Source of the DNA: DATKWD01 sp963704815
GTDB taxonomy: Bacteria; Actinomycetota; Acidimicrobiia; Acidimicrobiales; Salinilacustritrichaceae
Assembly (NCBI GenBank): GCA_963704815.1
Contig: CAVPHU010000005.1
Location: 372,001-436,000 of the forward strand
Direction of reading: 5' to 3'
DNA length: 64,000 bases
The notes under the pieces were generated by a model. The model saw only the letters and a list, made by a program, of their open reading frames with translations, was not told where the DNA came from and made no database searches. Shown here one piece after another: positions 50,295-59,400 of this stretch (position 1 is the first letter of the stretch; every line of letters starts with the position of its first letter). The translations under genes and the position numbers were made by a program.

Positions 50295-51284
50295 ATGACC
50301 CGAACCCGCCCGGCCCTGTCGATCCTCGATCTCGCGTCGATCGGTGCGGGGCAGGACGAGGGCGGGGCACTGCACGCCACCGTGGCGTTGGCGCAGCGGG
50401 CCGAGGCCGCGGGATACCAGCGGGTCTGGTACGCCGAACACCACAACCTCCCGACGATCGCCTCGTCGGCCACCGCAGTGCTCATCGCTCACGTGGCGGC
50501 CCACACCACCACGATCACCCTGGGTTCGGGCGGGATCATGCTGCCCAACCACGCCCCGCTCGTCATCGCCGAGCAGTTCGGCACGCTGGCTCGGCTCCAC
50601 CCGGGCCGCATCGAACTCGGGCTCGGCCGGGCACCCGGCACGAACCAGCAGACGATGCGGGCCATGCGGCGCGATCCCCGCGACGCCGAGCGCTTTCCCC
50701 AGGACGTGCTCGAGCTCCAGGGCTATCTGACCGGCGACTCACTGATCCCCGGGGTCCGGGCCATCCCGGGCGCAGGGACCAACGTGCCGCTGTTCATCCT
50801 CGGGTCATCGCTGTTCGGGGCGTCGCTGGCGGCCCACCTCGGCCTGCCCTACGCCTTCGCGTCGCACTTCGCTCCGGCTGCGCTGCCCGACGCGGTCGCC
50901 ACCTACCGCCGGGAGTTTCGGCCGTCCGACCAACTCGGCGCGCCGCACGTCATCGCTGCCGCGAACGTGATCGCCGCCGACGCCGAGTTCGACGCCCAGC
51001 GGCAGTTCGAACACGTCAGCCGGCGCCGGGTCGGCTTCTTCGTCGGCGGCCGATCCGACCTGAGCGACGACGAGCTCGACGCACTCGTGCAGTCGCCCCA
51101 AGGTCAGCAGGTCCTGCGAATGATGCAACACAGCGCCATCGGCACCCCCGAGCAGGTGCGCGCGTTCCTCGACGACTTCCAGCGCGAAGCCGATGCCGAC
51201 GAGCTGATCGTCGTCCATGCCTCCCCCACCGCCGACGAACGCCTCCGCTCGGTCGACCTGACCGCCGAGGCTTGGGGTCACTGA
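50295..51284 (+). CDS. luciferase-like monooxygenase (MsnO8-type)
   Basis: 329 residues beginning MTRTRPALSILDLASIGAGQ. It follows the alkanal-monooxygenase-like MsnO8 group: GYQRVWYAEHHNLPTIASSA, LGSGGIMLPNHAPLVIAEQF, and LGLGRAPGTNQQT. The usual cofactor is FMN or F420. ATG 50295 is chosen because the family begins with this PxLSxLD stretch; in-frame codons upstream overlap the previous gene. Substrate unknown. Confidence 0.88.
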   Translation: MTRTRPALSILDLASIGAGQDEGGALHATVALAQRAEAAGYQRVWYAEHHNLPTIASSATAVLIAHVAAHTTTITLGSGGIMLPNHAPLVIAEQFGTLARLHPGRIELGLGRAPGTNQQTMRAMRRDPRDAERFPQDVLELQGYLTGDSLIPGVRAIPGAGTNVPLFILGSSLFGASLAAHLGLPYAFASHFAPAALPDAVATYRREFRPSDQLGAPHVIAAANVIAADAEFDAQRQFEHVSRRRVGFFVGGRSDLSDDELDALVQSPQGQQVLRMMQHSAIGTPEQVRAFLDDFQREADADELIVVHASPTADERLRSVDLTAEAWGH

Positions 51285-51318
51285 ACCCCGACCGGCGCCG
51301 GTCCCGATCGGGCCTGCC

Positions 51319-52077
51319 TCAGCCTCGGGCGTCGAGTGCGGTCTGGAGCGCGTCGAGGGGATAGGGCGGTCCCTGCATCAGGATCACGTGATCGGCGCCG
51401 GCAGCCGCGTAGTCGGGCACCAGCTGCGCTGCTGAGGGATCGATGGCGACGGTCCGCTCGATGTCACCTCGGTCGCGGCCGACCTCGTCGCACCAGTCGT
51501 CGAGCACGGCGTTCACCTCGGCGAACTCGTCCGGGCTCCCGAACGTGTTCCATGCGTCGGCCTGCTCGGCGACGATGCGCAGGGTCACCTTCCGCCCGCC
51601 ACCGCCGATGAGGAGGGGAAGGCCGCCGACCGGGCCGGGCGTGAGCCGGCTCAGCCGATCCTTGATGACCGGCAGGTCGCGTTCCATGGCTCGGAGGCGC
51701 TCGATGGCCGTGCCGAACTCGTAGCCGTACTCGTCGTAGTCGCGCTCGAACCAGCCCGACCCGAGACCGAGGACGAACCGGCCGCCCGACAGGTGGTCGA
51801 TCGTCCGGGCCATGTCGGCGAGCAGGTTCGGGTTCCGATAGCTGTTGCAGGTCACCAACGCCCCGAGGGTGGCGTGCTCGGTCTCGACCGCCAGCGCGGC
51901 AAGGGTCGTGTAGCACTCGAAGTGTGCAGCATCGCCGTCGCCGTAGAGCGGGAAGAAGTGGTCCCACACCCAGATCGAGTCGGCCCCCATGGCGTCGGCC
52001 TGACGGGCCGCAGCCCGTAGATCGTCGAGGCCGGTCGCCTGCGGGTGGAGTTGGATGCCGATCTTGGTGGCGGTCAT
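51319..52077 (-). CDS. LLM-class F420-dependent-type oxidoreductase
   Basis: 252 residues starting MTATKIGIQLHPQATGLDDL. Signatures MGADSIWVWDHFFPLYGD, VTCNSYRNPNLLADMARTID and SGGRFVLGLGSGWFERDYDEYG are those of F420-dependent LLM proteins. A minus-strand TAGCGT box (52090-52085) seven bases before ATG 52077 supports the start over an in-frame codon upstream. Convergent with the MsnO8-type gene; substrate unknown. Confidence 0.88.
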   Translation of the reverse strand: MTATKIGIQLHPQATGLDDLRAAARQADAMGADSIWVWDHFFPLYGDGDAAHFECYTTLAALAVETEHATLGALVTCNSYRNPNLLADMARTIDHLSGGRFVLGLGSGWFERDYDEYGYEFGTAIERLRAMERDLPVIKDRLSRLTPGPVGGLPLLIGGGGRKVTLRIVAEQADAWNTFGSPDEFAEVNAVLDDWCDEVGRDRGDIERTVAIDPSAAQLVPDYAAAGADHVILMQGPPYPLDALQTALDARG

Positions 52078-52340
52078 CCGGGCGACGCTATCGGCGACCC
52101 GCCCCATCGGAGCTCGGTCGTGGCTACGTCGCGGCCAGCTCGCAGAACCCCTGCGCCGGATCGGCGAAGGGATTCGTCAACGCCGTGCTCGGCACCCTGC
52201 GGTCGGAACTCGCCATGACCCGAGGCTACGTCGCAGCCCAGGGCAGCGCCGACGCAACCGAGGCCGTGTCGTGACGGGTCGTGACGAAAGCCTCTGTCGA
52301 GGGATCCTGGACCGTCTTACGAATAGGGAGGAGGGTCTTC

Positions 52341-53513
52341 ATGCCTGTTCGAAGCCGTCGCCGAGTTCTCGCCATCGCTGCCGGGTTGCTGGTCGCCGTC
52401 GCCCAGGTCGCCGGGGCCTCCCCCGCGTTGGCTGGCCTCGGCACAAGAGATGCCGCACCGCGGGTCCAGACCACGTGCGCCGCACCAGGGGACCCGGTTC
52501 CGCTGACGTCGGTCCAGCAGGTCTCGGACCTTGCCGTCGGGACCTGGATCCGATGTGAGGGGCCGCCGCAGTTCGGCGACGTCGGCGGGGGCGAGGTCGG
52601 CGTGCAGGTGGACGCGAACGGACGCTTCCATCGGCTGTTCGACGGGGGTGGCGGCACGTTGATCCGAGCCGACGGGCTCGACCAGGAAGGTGAGTGGACC
52701 GTCATCGACACCACGGGCATCAACGGCCCAGGGAGCTACCAGATCAACTGGAGCCTGCTGGGGAGCGGGACGGTCATCACCTCGCCGACGTTCTTCGATG
52801 CTCCGTCGTCGCTCCGCCTGGACGAGACCGCGGGCGTCGCCCGCTACGAACCCTGGACCGGACCCGCCCCGGTTCCCGGACTGCCCCCGGGGGTGGGCAC
52901 GGGCGAGTGTGGACAACCCGCCGATCCGGTCACGCTGTCCACGGTCGCACAGGTCCAGGATCTGCTGGTCGGCGCGTGGGCCCTCTGTGGCGACCGGTCC
53001 GTGCTGGGTGACACGGCTGATGAGGTCGGGCTCGAGTTCAGCGCCGATGGGCGCTTCCGTCGACTCGTGCTCGACGCCGCCGGCAACCGGATTCGGGCCG
53101 TCGGAGACGGAAACGAAGGCACGTGGGATCTGATCGATTCAACGGCGATCAACGGGCCCGGGTCCTTCCAGCTCGATCTTCGGATCATGGGTCGGGGCAC
53201 GGTGCCGACGTTCCCCTTGTTCCTCGAGACGCCGCCGTTCGTTCGGTTCGTGGGTGATGGGCTCACGGGCGCCGACTATCTGCGAGCAGAACCGCTTCCC
53301 GAACCTCCCCCAGGGCCGCCCCAAACGGCGCCGCCCCCAGCGGTGCCGCCGCCGACCGCACCTCCCGCGACTGCCACTGCTCCGAGCGAGTTGCCGGCAA
53401 CGGGGAACGGTCCACTCACCCCTCTACTGGTGGTGGCCCTCCTGCTCACGCTCCTCGGGATGGTGGTGCGCGCGTGGTCGCGAGTGGCTGGGTCGCATCG
53501 GGGTGACGGCTGA
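52341..53513 (+). CDS. LPxTG-type surface protein with two repeated domains
   Basis: 390 residues, very strong RBS GGAGGAGG. Signal peptide AIAAGLLVAVAQVAGASPAL. Two homologous ~140-residue domains: (QTTC..DPVPLTSVQQVSDLAVGTWIRC..GSYQINWSLL) and (GECGQPADPVTLSTVAQVQDLLVGAWALC..GSFQLDLRIM), each opening with a Cys pair. A Pro/Ala-rich stalk, then SELPATGNG, a hydrophobic helix and RAWSRVAGSHRGDG: a sortase sorting signal (LPATG). Covalently anchored wall protein of unknown binding. No sortase gene is in the window. Ends in a 9-bp-arm hairpin shared with fabI. Confidence 0.85.
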   Translation: MPVRSRRRVLAIAAGLLVAVAQVAGASPALAGLGTRDAAPRVQTTCAAPGDPVPLTSVQQVSDLAVGTWIRCEGPPQFGDVGGGEVGVQVDANGRFHRLFDGGGGTLIRADGLDQEGEWTVIDTTGINGPGSYQINWSLLGSGTVITSPTFFDAPSSLRLDETAGVARYEPWTGPAPVPGLPPGVGTGECGQPADPVTLSTVAQVQDLLVGAWALCGDRSVLGDTADEVGLEFSADGRFRRLVLDAAGNRIRAVGDGNEGTWDLIDSTAINGPGSFQLDLRIMGRGTVPTFPLFLETPPFVRFVGDGLTGADYLRAEPLPEPPPGPPQTAPPPAVPPPTAPPATATAPSELPATGNGPLTPLLVVALLLTLLGMVVRAWSRVAGSHRGDG

Positions 53514-53554
53514 TCGTCAGCCAGGAGGTGCGATCGGTGCCCGCGGGTCGGCTT

Positions 53555-53595
53555 CGCCTGATCAGACGGCCGATGCTGCGGCAACCGATCAGGCG
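53555..53595. terminator. inverted repeat between convergent genes
   Basis: CGCCTGATC (53555-53563) and GATCAGGCG (53587-53595), 9-bp perfect arms separated by 23 bases and overlapping the fabI stop. Probable bidirectional terminator for the LPxTG gene and fabI. Confidence 0.5.
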
Positions 53596-54368
53596 CGAGG
53601 TGACGCCATGGCGTGGTAGCCGCTGTCGGCGTGGATCACCTCGCCGGTGATCACCCGCGACGCATCCGAGAGCAGGAAGCACGCGACATCGGCGATCGGG
53701 CCGGCGTCGGTCGGATCCCACGCGAGCGGGGCGGTCGACGCCCAGGCCTCTTCGAGGAGGTCGAAACGAGCGATGCCTGATGCGGCCCGGGTGCGCAGCG
53801 GGCCTGCGGCGACCAGGTTGACCCGGATACCTGCCGGGCCGAGGTCGCGGGCCAGGTACCGCGCGCTCGATCGAAGGGCCGCCTTGCACACGCCCATCCA
53901 GTTGTAGGTGGGCCACGCCCGATCGTCTGCGTCGAAGTCCAACCCGACCAGCGAGGCGCCAGACGGCGGAGCCAGCTCGCGCAGCACCTCGGACAACGCA
54001 GTGAGCGTCCATGCGCTGGTGCGGAAGGCGAGCTCGATACCCGCCGGATCGGCATCGGCCATCGTTCCGTCGAGCGCGTCGGCGGGGGCATAGGCGACCG
54101 CGTGGAGCGCGCCGTCGAACGCACCGTGGCGGGCGAGCTGAGCGGTGATGCCCGGGAGCTGGTCTGGATCGGTGAGGTCGAGCGGCAGGACTTCGATGCC
54201 GGGGTCGAGGGTTGCGGCCAGGTCGACGACATCGTCGAGTTGGCGCGGATAGGCCGTCAAGACGACCTCGGCACCGCTCTCGAGACTCCGCCGCGCGGTG
54301 TGGAAGGCGATGCTGTCGGCGGTCGCAACACCGGTGATGAGGACGCGCGTGACGCCGAGCGCAGTCAC
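53589..54368 (-). CDS. fabI: enoyl-[acyl-carrier-protein] reductase, FabI/InhA-like
   Basis: 259 residues from GTG 54368, whose GTGA overlaps the purE stop. NADH-dependent reductase of the last step of each FAS II cycle. VLITGVATADSIAFHTARR is the atypical FabI-type cofactor loop; WPTYNWMGVCKAALRSSARY (WMGVCKAAL) carries the Tyr-x6-Lys active site (YNWMGVCK), as in FabI/InhA rather than standard SDRs. Cytoplasmic. Target class of triclosan/isoniazid. Grouped with purE/purK, apparently as a chance operon. Confidence 0.9.
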   Translation of the reverse strand: MTALGVTRVLITGVATADSIAFHTARRSLESGAEVVLTAYPRQLDDVVDLAATLDPGIEVLPLDLTDPDQLPGITAQLARHGAFDGALHAVAYAPADALDGTMADADPAGIELAFRTSAWTLTALSEVLRELAPPSGASLVGLDFDADDRAWPTYNWMGVCKAALRSSARYLARDLGPAGIRVNLVAAGPLRTRAASGIARFDLLEEAWASTAPLAWDPTDAGPIADVACFLLSDASRVITGEVIHADSGYHAMASPRA

Positions 54369-54892
54369 GTGCCTCGATCCTCGGGCGCGTCGTCGGCCAA
54401 CGCCCGGATCCGGGCGTCCTTCTCGCGGCTGGTGCTGGCGAGGTCGGTTCGGAGATCGTCGAGGACCGCGCGGACCGCGGGGTCGCCCGCTCCCACGATG
54501 CGGGCTGCGAGGAGTCCGGCGTTGCGACCGCCGTTGACGGCCACGGTGGCCACCGGGACGCCGGCGGGCATCTGCACGATGGAGAGCAGCGAGTCGAGTC
54601 CATCGAGTCGCGCCAGCTCGACGGGCAGGCCGATGACCGGGAGCGAGGTCACCGCCGCGAGCATGCCGGGGAGGTGGGCCGCGCCGCCGGCGACGCCGAT
54701 GAGGACCTGGAGTCCGCGACCGGCCGCCGCTTCGCCATAGTCGAGCAGGTCGTGTGGGGTCCGGTGAGCGGACAGGACCCGGGCTTCGTTGGCGATGCCG
54801 AGCTCGTCGAGGGCCTCGACCGCGAGTCGGGCGACGCTCCAGTCCGAGTCGCTGCCCATGGCCACGCCGACGCGTGGGGTCGAGGCGGTCAT
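54365..54892 (-). CDS. purE: N5-carboxyaminoimidazole ribonucleotide mutase
   Basis: 175 residues, class I PurE. MGSDSDWSVARLAVEAL near residue 12 carries the conserved GSxSD loop, AHRTPHDLLDYGEAA near residue 43 the catalytic His, and GGAAHLPGMLAAVTSLPVIG (start GGAAHLPGM) the binding loop. It converts N5-CAIR to CAIR in purine synthesis. ATGA overlap with purK upstream and GTGA overlap with fabI downstream: a tightly coupled operon. Confidence 0.95.
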   Translation of the reverse strand: MTASTPRVGVAMGSDSDWSVARLAVEALDELGIANEARVLSAHRTPHDLLDYGEAAAGRGLQVLIGVAGGAAHLPGMLAAVTSLPVIGLPVELARLDGLDSLLSIVQMPAGVPVATVAVNGGRNAGLLAARIVGAGDPAVRAVLDDLRTDLASTSREKDARIRALADDAPEDRGT

Positions 54893-56019
54893 TCGAACAT
54901 CATCTGCCCGAGCGCGGTCCGAGCTGTCCCGAGGGCGTGAGGCACGTCGGGCCCGACGGCCGTGAGATGTCCGAGCTTGCGGCCCGGCCGCCACGGCTTG
55001 CCGTAGAGGTGCAGTCGCACGGACGGATGGACCATGGCGTGGACGATCCGGGTCGGGTCGAAGGGGTCGGGCCCACCGAGGATGTTGACGGTGGCCGCAG
55101 CTGGTGTGTTCATGTGGGTGTCTCCGAGAGGCCAGTTGAGGACGGCCCGGAGGTGGTTCTCGAACTGTGACGTGACGGTGGCGTCGATGGTGGCGTGGCC
55201 GCTGTTGTGGGGCCGGGTGGCGATCTCGTTGACCAGGAGCCGGCCCTCGTCGGTCACGAACAGTTCGACGGCGATGATGCCGACGGCGTCGATCTCCTGG
55301 GCGAGCGAGGTGGCCAGCTCGACGGCTCGTTCGGACAGTTCGGTCGGGATCGGCGCAGGCATGGCCAACTCGTGGCAGATCCCGTCGATCTGGGTCGTCT
55401 CGACGACCGGGTAGACGACGAGGCCACGGTCCATGGGTCGCCGGGCGATGACGACCGCGAGTTCGTGGGCGATCGACACGCGAGCTTCGAGCAGCCAGCG
55501 CTCGTCCGGACGGGCCTCGGGAAGCTCCGAACGATCGTGGACGATCTGCACGCCTCGTCCGTCGTAGCCACCGGTCGGCGCCTTGAGGACGAGCGGCCAC
55601 CCGACCTCCTCGGCGAACTCGTCGACGACGCCGAGGTCGCCGGCCGCAACGACGGTGAACCTCGGGACAGGGTAGCCGCCCGCTGCGAACACTCGACGGG
55701 CCGTGGCCTTGTCCTGAGCGAGTTCGAGGGCGCCGACACCCGGTCGGATCAGATGACCGGCTGCGGCGAGGTCCTCGAGATGTCGTCGATCGACGAGCTC
55801 GTGGTCGAGCGTCACCACGTCGCATCGCTCGGCGAGGCGCCGCAGCGACGCCAGATCGCTGCCGTCACCGACCACGTGACTGGCACCGGCTGCGACGGCG
55901 GGATCGTCGGGGCTCGGGGTGAGCACGACCAGCTCGACACCCAGGCCGATGGCCGCCTGGTGTGTCATGCGGGCCAGTTGCCCGCCACCGATCATGCCGA
56001 CGACGGCGCTCGTGGGCAT
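54889..56019 (-). CDS. purK: N5-carboxyaminoimidazole ribonucleotide synthase
   Basis: 376 residues, ATP-grasp enzyme carboxylating AIR with bicarbonate. VVGMIGGGQLARMTHQAA near residue 8, LKAPTGGYDGRGVQ near residue 145, and LLVNEIATRPHNSGH near residue 265 (ATP-grasp catalytic end) are diagnostic. Start ATG 56019 with GAGGAG upstream. First gene of purK-purE-fabI. Its bicarbonate substrate gives an interesting link to the carbon-uptake operon next door, though this may be chance. Confidence 0.95.
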   Translation of the reverse strand: MPTSAVVGMIGGGQLARMTHQAAIGLGVELVVLTPSPDDPAVAAGASHVVGDGSDLASLRRLAERCDVVTLDHELVDRRHLEDLAAAGHLIRPGVGALELAQDKATARRVFAAGGYPVPRFTVVAAGDLGVVDEFAEEVGWPLVLKAPTGGYDGRGVQIVHDRSELPEARPDERWLLEARVSIAHELAVVIARRPMDRGLVVYPVVETTQIDGICHELAMPAPIPTELSERAVELATSLAQEIDAVGIIAVELFVTDEGRLLVNEIATRPHNSGHATIDATVTSQFENHLRAVLNWPLGDTHMNTPAAATVNILGGPDPFDPTRIVHAMVHPSVRLHLYGKPWRPGRKLGHLTAVGPDVPHALGTARTALGQMMFE

Positions 56020-56063
56020 CGGGCTCCTCGTCGTGCAGGTTCGGTGGTCAGGCATGTGGGGTC

Positions 56064-56420
56064 CTAGGCCGAGGCTTCGCCGTCGGGATCGACAGGTCGA
56101 AAGTACTCGGGCCGGCTGACGTTGGTCTCACTGATGAACACCACGCCGTGTTGGCCGTCGAGTAGACGCCGGACGCCGGCGACGACGGCTTCGGCCGTCT
56201 CCAACGGGACCACGCTGATCAGCAGCGAAAGGCTGTTGCGGTCGTTGAACAGCAGTCGGCCTTCGTGCTGGCCGTGGTGCCCGAACCCGGACACGCCGGG
56301 TAGGGCCGTGTAGCCGGTTGCACCCGACTCGAGCAGCAGATCGCGCACGGTCGGGACCTGCTCGCCATCGATGACGATCTCGATGCGTGCCATGGGGGTG
56401 AATCCGGGCCAGACGTTCAT
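56064..56420 (-). CDS. PII-like protein (CPII-type) of the DAB operon
   Basis: 118 residues with the PII ferredoxin-like fold: ARIEIVIDGEQVPTVRDLLL, then a shortened T-loop area ATGYTALPGVSGFGHHGQHE and SLLISVVPLETAEAVVAGVR. CPII proteins near bicarbonate transporters bind ADP/ATP and bicarbonate. The ATG overlaps the dabBA stop (ATGA), so it is translated with it and probably senses nucleotides/bicarbonate to tune the DAB complex (established for carboxysome CPII; inference here). Confidence 0.85.
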   Translation of the reverse strand: MNVWPGFTPMARIEIVIDGEQVPTVRDLLLESGATGYTALPGVSGFGHHGQHEGRLLFNDRNSLSLLISVVPLETAEAVVAGVRRLLDGQHGVVFISETNVSRPEYFRPVDPDGEASA

Positions 56421-59400
56421 GTGGGTTCCTTGGTGAGATGGTCGACGAGCGATTCGCTGCTGTCGAAGGGTCGAGGGACGGTCATCCACGTCCCGTTGGG
56501 GGTGCGGGTCGACCACGGCTCGTGGGGGTGTGATCGTCCCGCGATGCGGAGCCACGATCCAGCGGTCAGGGTCTGCAGGATGGAGTTGCTGGCGATGATG
56601 TGCTCGATGCGGGAGAGGTCGGCCTGGATCACCGCGAGCAGCCTGACAGGCTGATGATGCCGTCGTCCGTCGACGTGCGTGCTCTGGAGTGGCAGCCCGA
56701 CCCGGAGGTCGCCCGCGTCACCCGAGATCACACCGGTGCTTCCGATCGGGTTGTGCAGCAGCTTGTCGCCGGCGCCGAAGACCTCGGGATCGACCGTGGA
56801 GAAGTAGTACTGCGCCGAGATCCAGTGTCCGACGACGAGGGGCGCCGTCATGATGGTCTCGAGGACGCGTCCCGCCGGATCGAGGTCGGCATCGTAGGTG
56901 TGCAGGAATGCCCGTCCGTCGAGGTCGAGTCCGGCCGTCATCGATCGTGGCCCGATGATGAACGCGGCGTTGCGGGCCAATCCCCACTCCGGACGGACCT
57001 GTGCCCAGTCGGCGCCGCGATCAGCCACTCGGGCCGGCGGACCGGGCAGCTCGCGGGACCGGGCCTCGGACTGCATTCGACCGGCCTGGCCGAGTTGGGC
57101 CCGGAGGTCGTCGACGATCGGCGCGAGCGCGTCCGGCGCGTCGTCGAGGTCGAGGAGGGTCACGTGGTCGCTCGCGGTGTCGTGCAGACCTGCGACGAAC
57201 CAGGTGTCGTCGGGAATCGTGATGCCCCTGTCAACGAGGTCGCGACGGACCTCAGGATCGTTCAGGAGGGCGGCGACCGCACGGGCGTTGCCGTCGCCCG
57301 ATGCGCCCGCACAGGCGCCGCATTCGAGCGCGGTCGCATGCGGGTTGTTGGTGGTGACGCTGGTGTGACCGCACAGGACCACGAGGGGCGCGAAGCGGTC
57401 GACCATCCCCATGGTGTTCAGGACGGCTTCGGCGAAGAACACCCGCTGCTCGGCCGAGGTCTCGTCGGCGTCGAGCCGAAGGGTCGATCCCGGTACTTCG
57501 GTCGGGCGAGCCGACCCGGGGAACCAGGTGCGCGCCATGGCCGCAGGACCGAGGGCCCAGCCCGCGGTCTCGGCGAGCACGAACGGCCCGCCGGGTCCGT
57601 GCTTGGCCTCGTCGTGCGCGTGGAGCACGGCGTCGAACGCCCGCTCGCGGTCGAGTCGCGATGCCACCGCAGAGACGAGTTCTGGTCGGGCCGTTTCGAC
57701 GGCGCTGACCGCAGGTGCGACGAGCACCGGGCAGCGAGCCTCGGCGCGCTCCCAGCCGAGACGTTGAACCCGCATCGGCACCCCGAAGAACCCGGCGAAG
57801 CCGAACGTCTCGACGTTGCCGCCGGACTCGAGATGGCGGCGCAGGCCTTCCGATCGGACGTCGATGCAGAACACCACCTGGGCGTCGGGGCGGGTGACCG
57901 TGGTCCCCGGGTCGACGCGGTCGAGGAGCGACAGCAGACCCTGGTCGATGCGGCGTTCCTGCGCTTCGAGCCAGACCGAGGCGCGCGCCGTGGTCGGCAC
58001 ATGGCCGAGCACCTCGGCGATCCGGGCCCGATCGTCGTTCGTCGCTGACGGCGCCACCGCCTCCGCCACCGCTGCGACCCGGGCGGCCAGCACATCGTCA
58101 TCGTGGGCGTCGGCATCCACCACGGGTTCAGTCGAGGAAGCGGCGCCGTCCACGACCGAACAGAGCACGGCGACCTCGACCATGGCGCGCACCGCGACGA
58201 CCTCGATCGGAGCGAGGTCGGGGTGCACCTCGTCGGGATGCGCCCACTCGTTGCGCCACTTGGCCAGCCCGGCCCATCCCGTCAAGTGTGCGAGGTGCCC
58301 ACGCATCTCGTCGACTCGGTGGTCGTCGCCGACCCCTGCCGCGGCGAAGGCGGCGATGATCACCGCGGCCGGGTCGTCGCCGAGATCGGCGATCCATCGC
58401 CGCGCCCGGTCGTCGACCAACCGGGCCAGCTGCGGATCGTGCTGGGCGAGACGGCGACTCATGGCGAGGAACGTCTCGTCCGGTCGCCGGGTCGGCCACG
58501 TGGGCGATGCGGCGTAGTCGGCGAGCCACGACGACACCACGTCGTCAACGTGGCCGGCGAGGTGCCGGCCGGCCTCGGCCCGATGCTCGAGCGCGGTGCG
58601 TGGCAGGCGTGGCGCCTCGGGGTCGGGCCCGTGAAGGAGGTCGGCGACGATGATGTCGATGGGTTCGACGGTCCCACCGTCGAACGACACCGGGCCGCTG
58701 GCGCACACGTGCCCGTACCGCATGAGCACGGCGTACTCGAGGTCGTCGCGGGTGGTCACGCCGAGGTCGTGATCGGCGCGGAACTCGGCGAGCGAGAGGT
58801 GGGTCCGGCCGCCGAGCCAGCGTCGAGCCGTTTCGGTCGCCTCGTCGAACCCGAGCGACTCGAGTCCGCCGAGCGGGTTCACCGCGACGAACGACGACAG
58901 CGGCCAGAGTGGCGCCACGATCGCCGCCGCCTCCGACACCTCGACCCGAACCTCGGCCCGCTGGCGGTCGTCCGACGTCGCCACGCTGATCGGTTCGACC
59001 TGGGCGCGGGTCCTGGCCGACCTGGGAGCCGGCGCGGTCACGCCGTCGACGACCTGCCTCGCGGCAGTGCGGGCCGCGTCGCCGGTCGAACCGGGAAGCA
59101 GGACCAGGCCGGCCACCGCCACCGCCACCACCGCAACCGTTGCCACGAGCACCTCGGGGCCGATGATCGTCCCCGAGGTTCCCGTCGAGAGCGCCGGCTT
59201 GACGAACGCCTCGAAAACCCGCAGGCCGCCCACGTAGGCACCCACGCCCGCCACGACGGCCAGCGTGCCCGTGAGCACCGATGGCAACGGGCTGAGCGGT
59301 CCACGAACGAGCCAGCCGTGCAGCGCGAAGGCCGCGCTCAGCCAGGCGAAGACGGCGACCAGCACCTGCCCGGCTTCGGAGACGTCGGGCCGGAGCACCG

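Noticed and set aside
52078..52340. A possible small gene in the 263-base gap (e.g. a 30-codon minus-strand frame)
   Set aside because: No RBS, no conserved-looking text; the gap only shows the leaderless box of the LLM gene and the strong RBS of the LPxTG gene.
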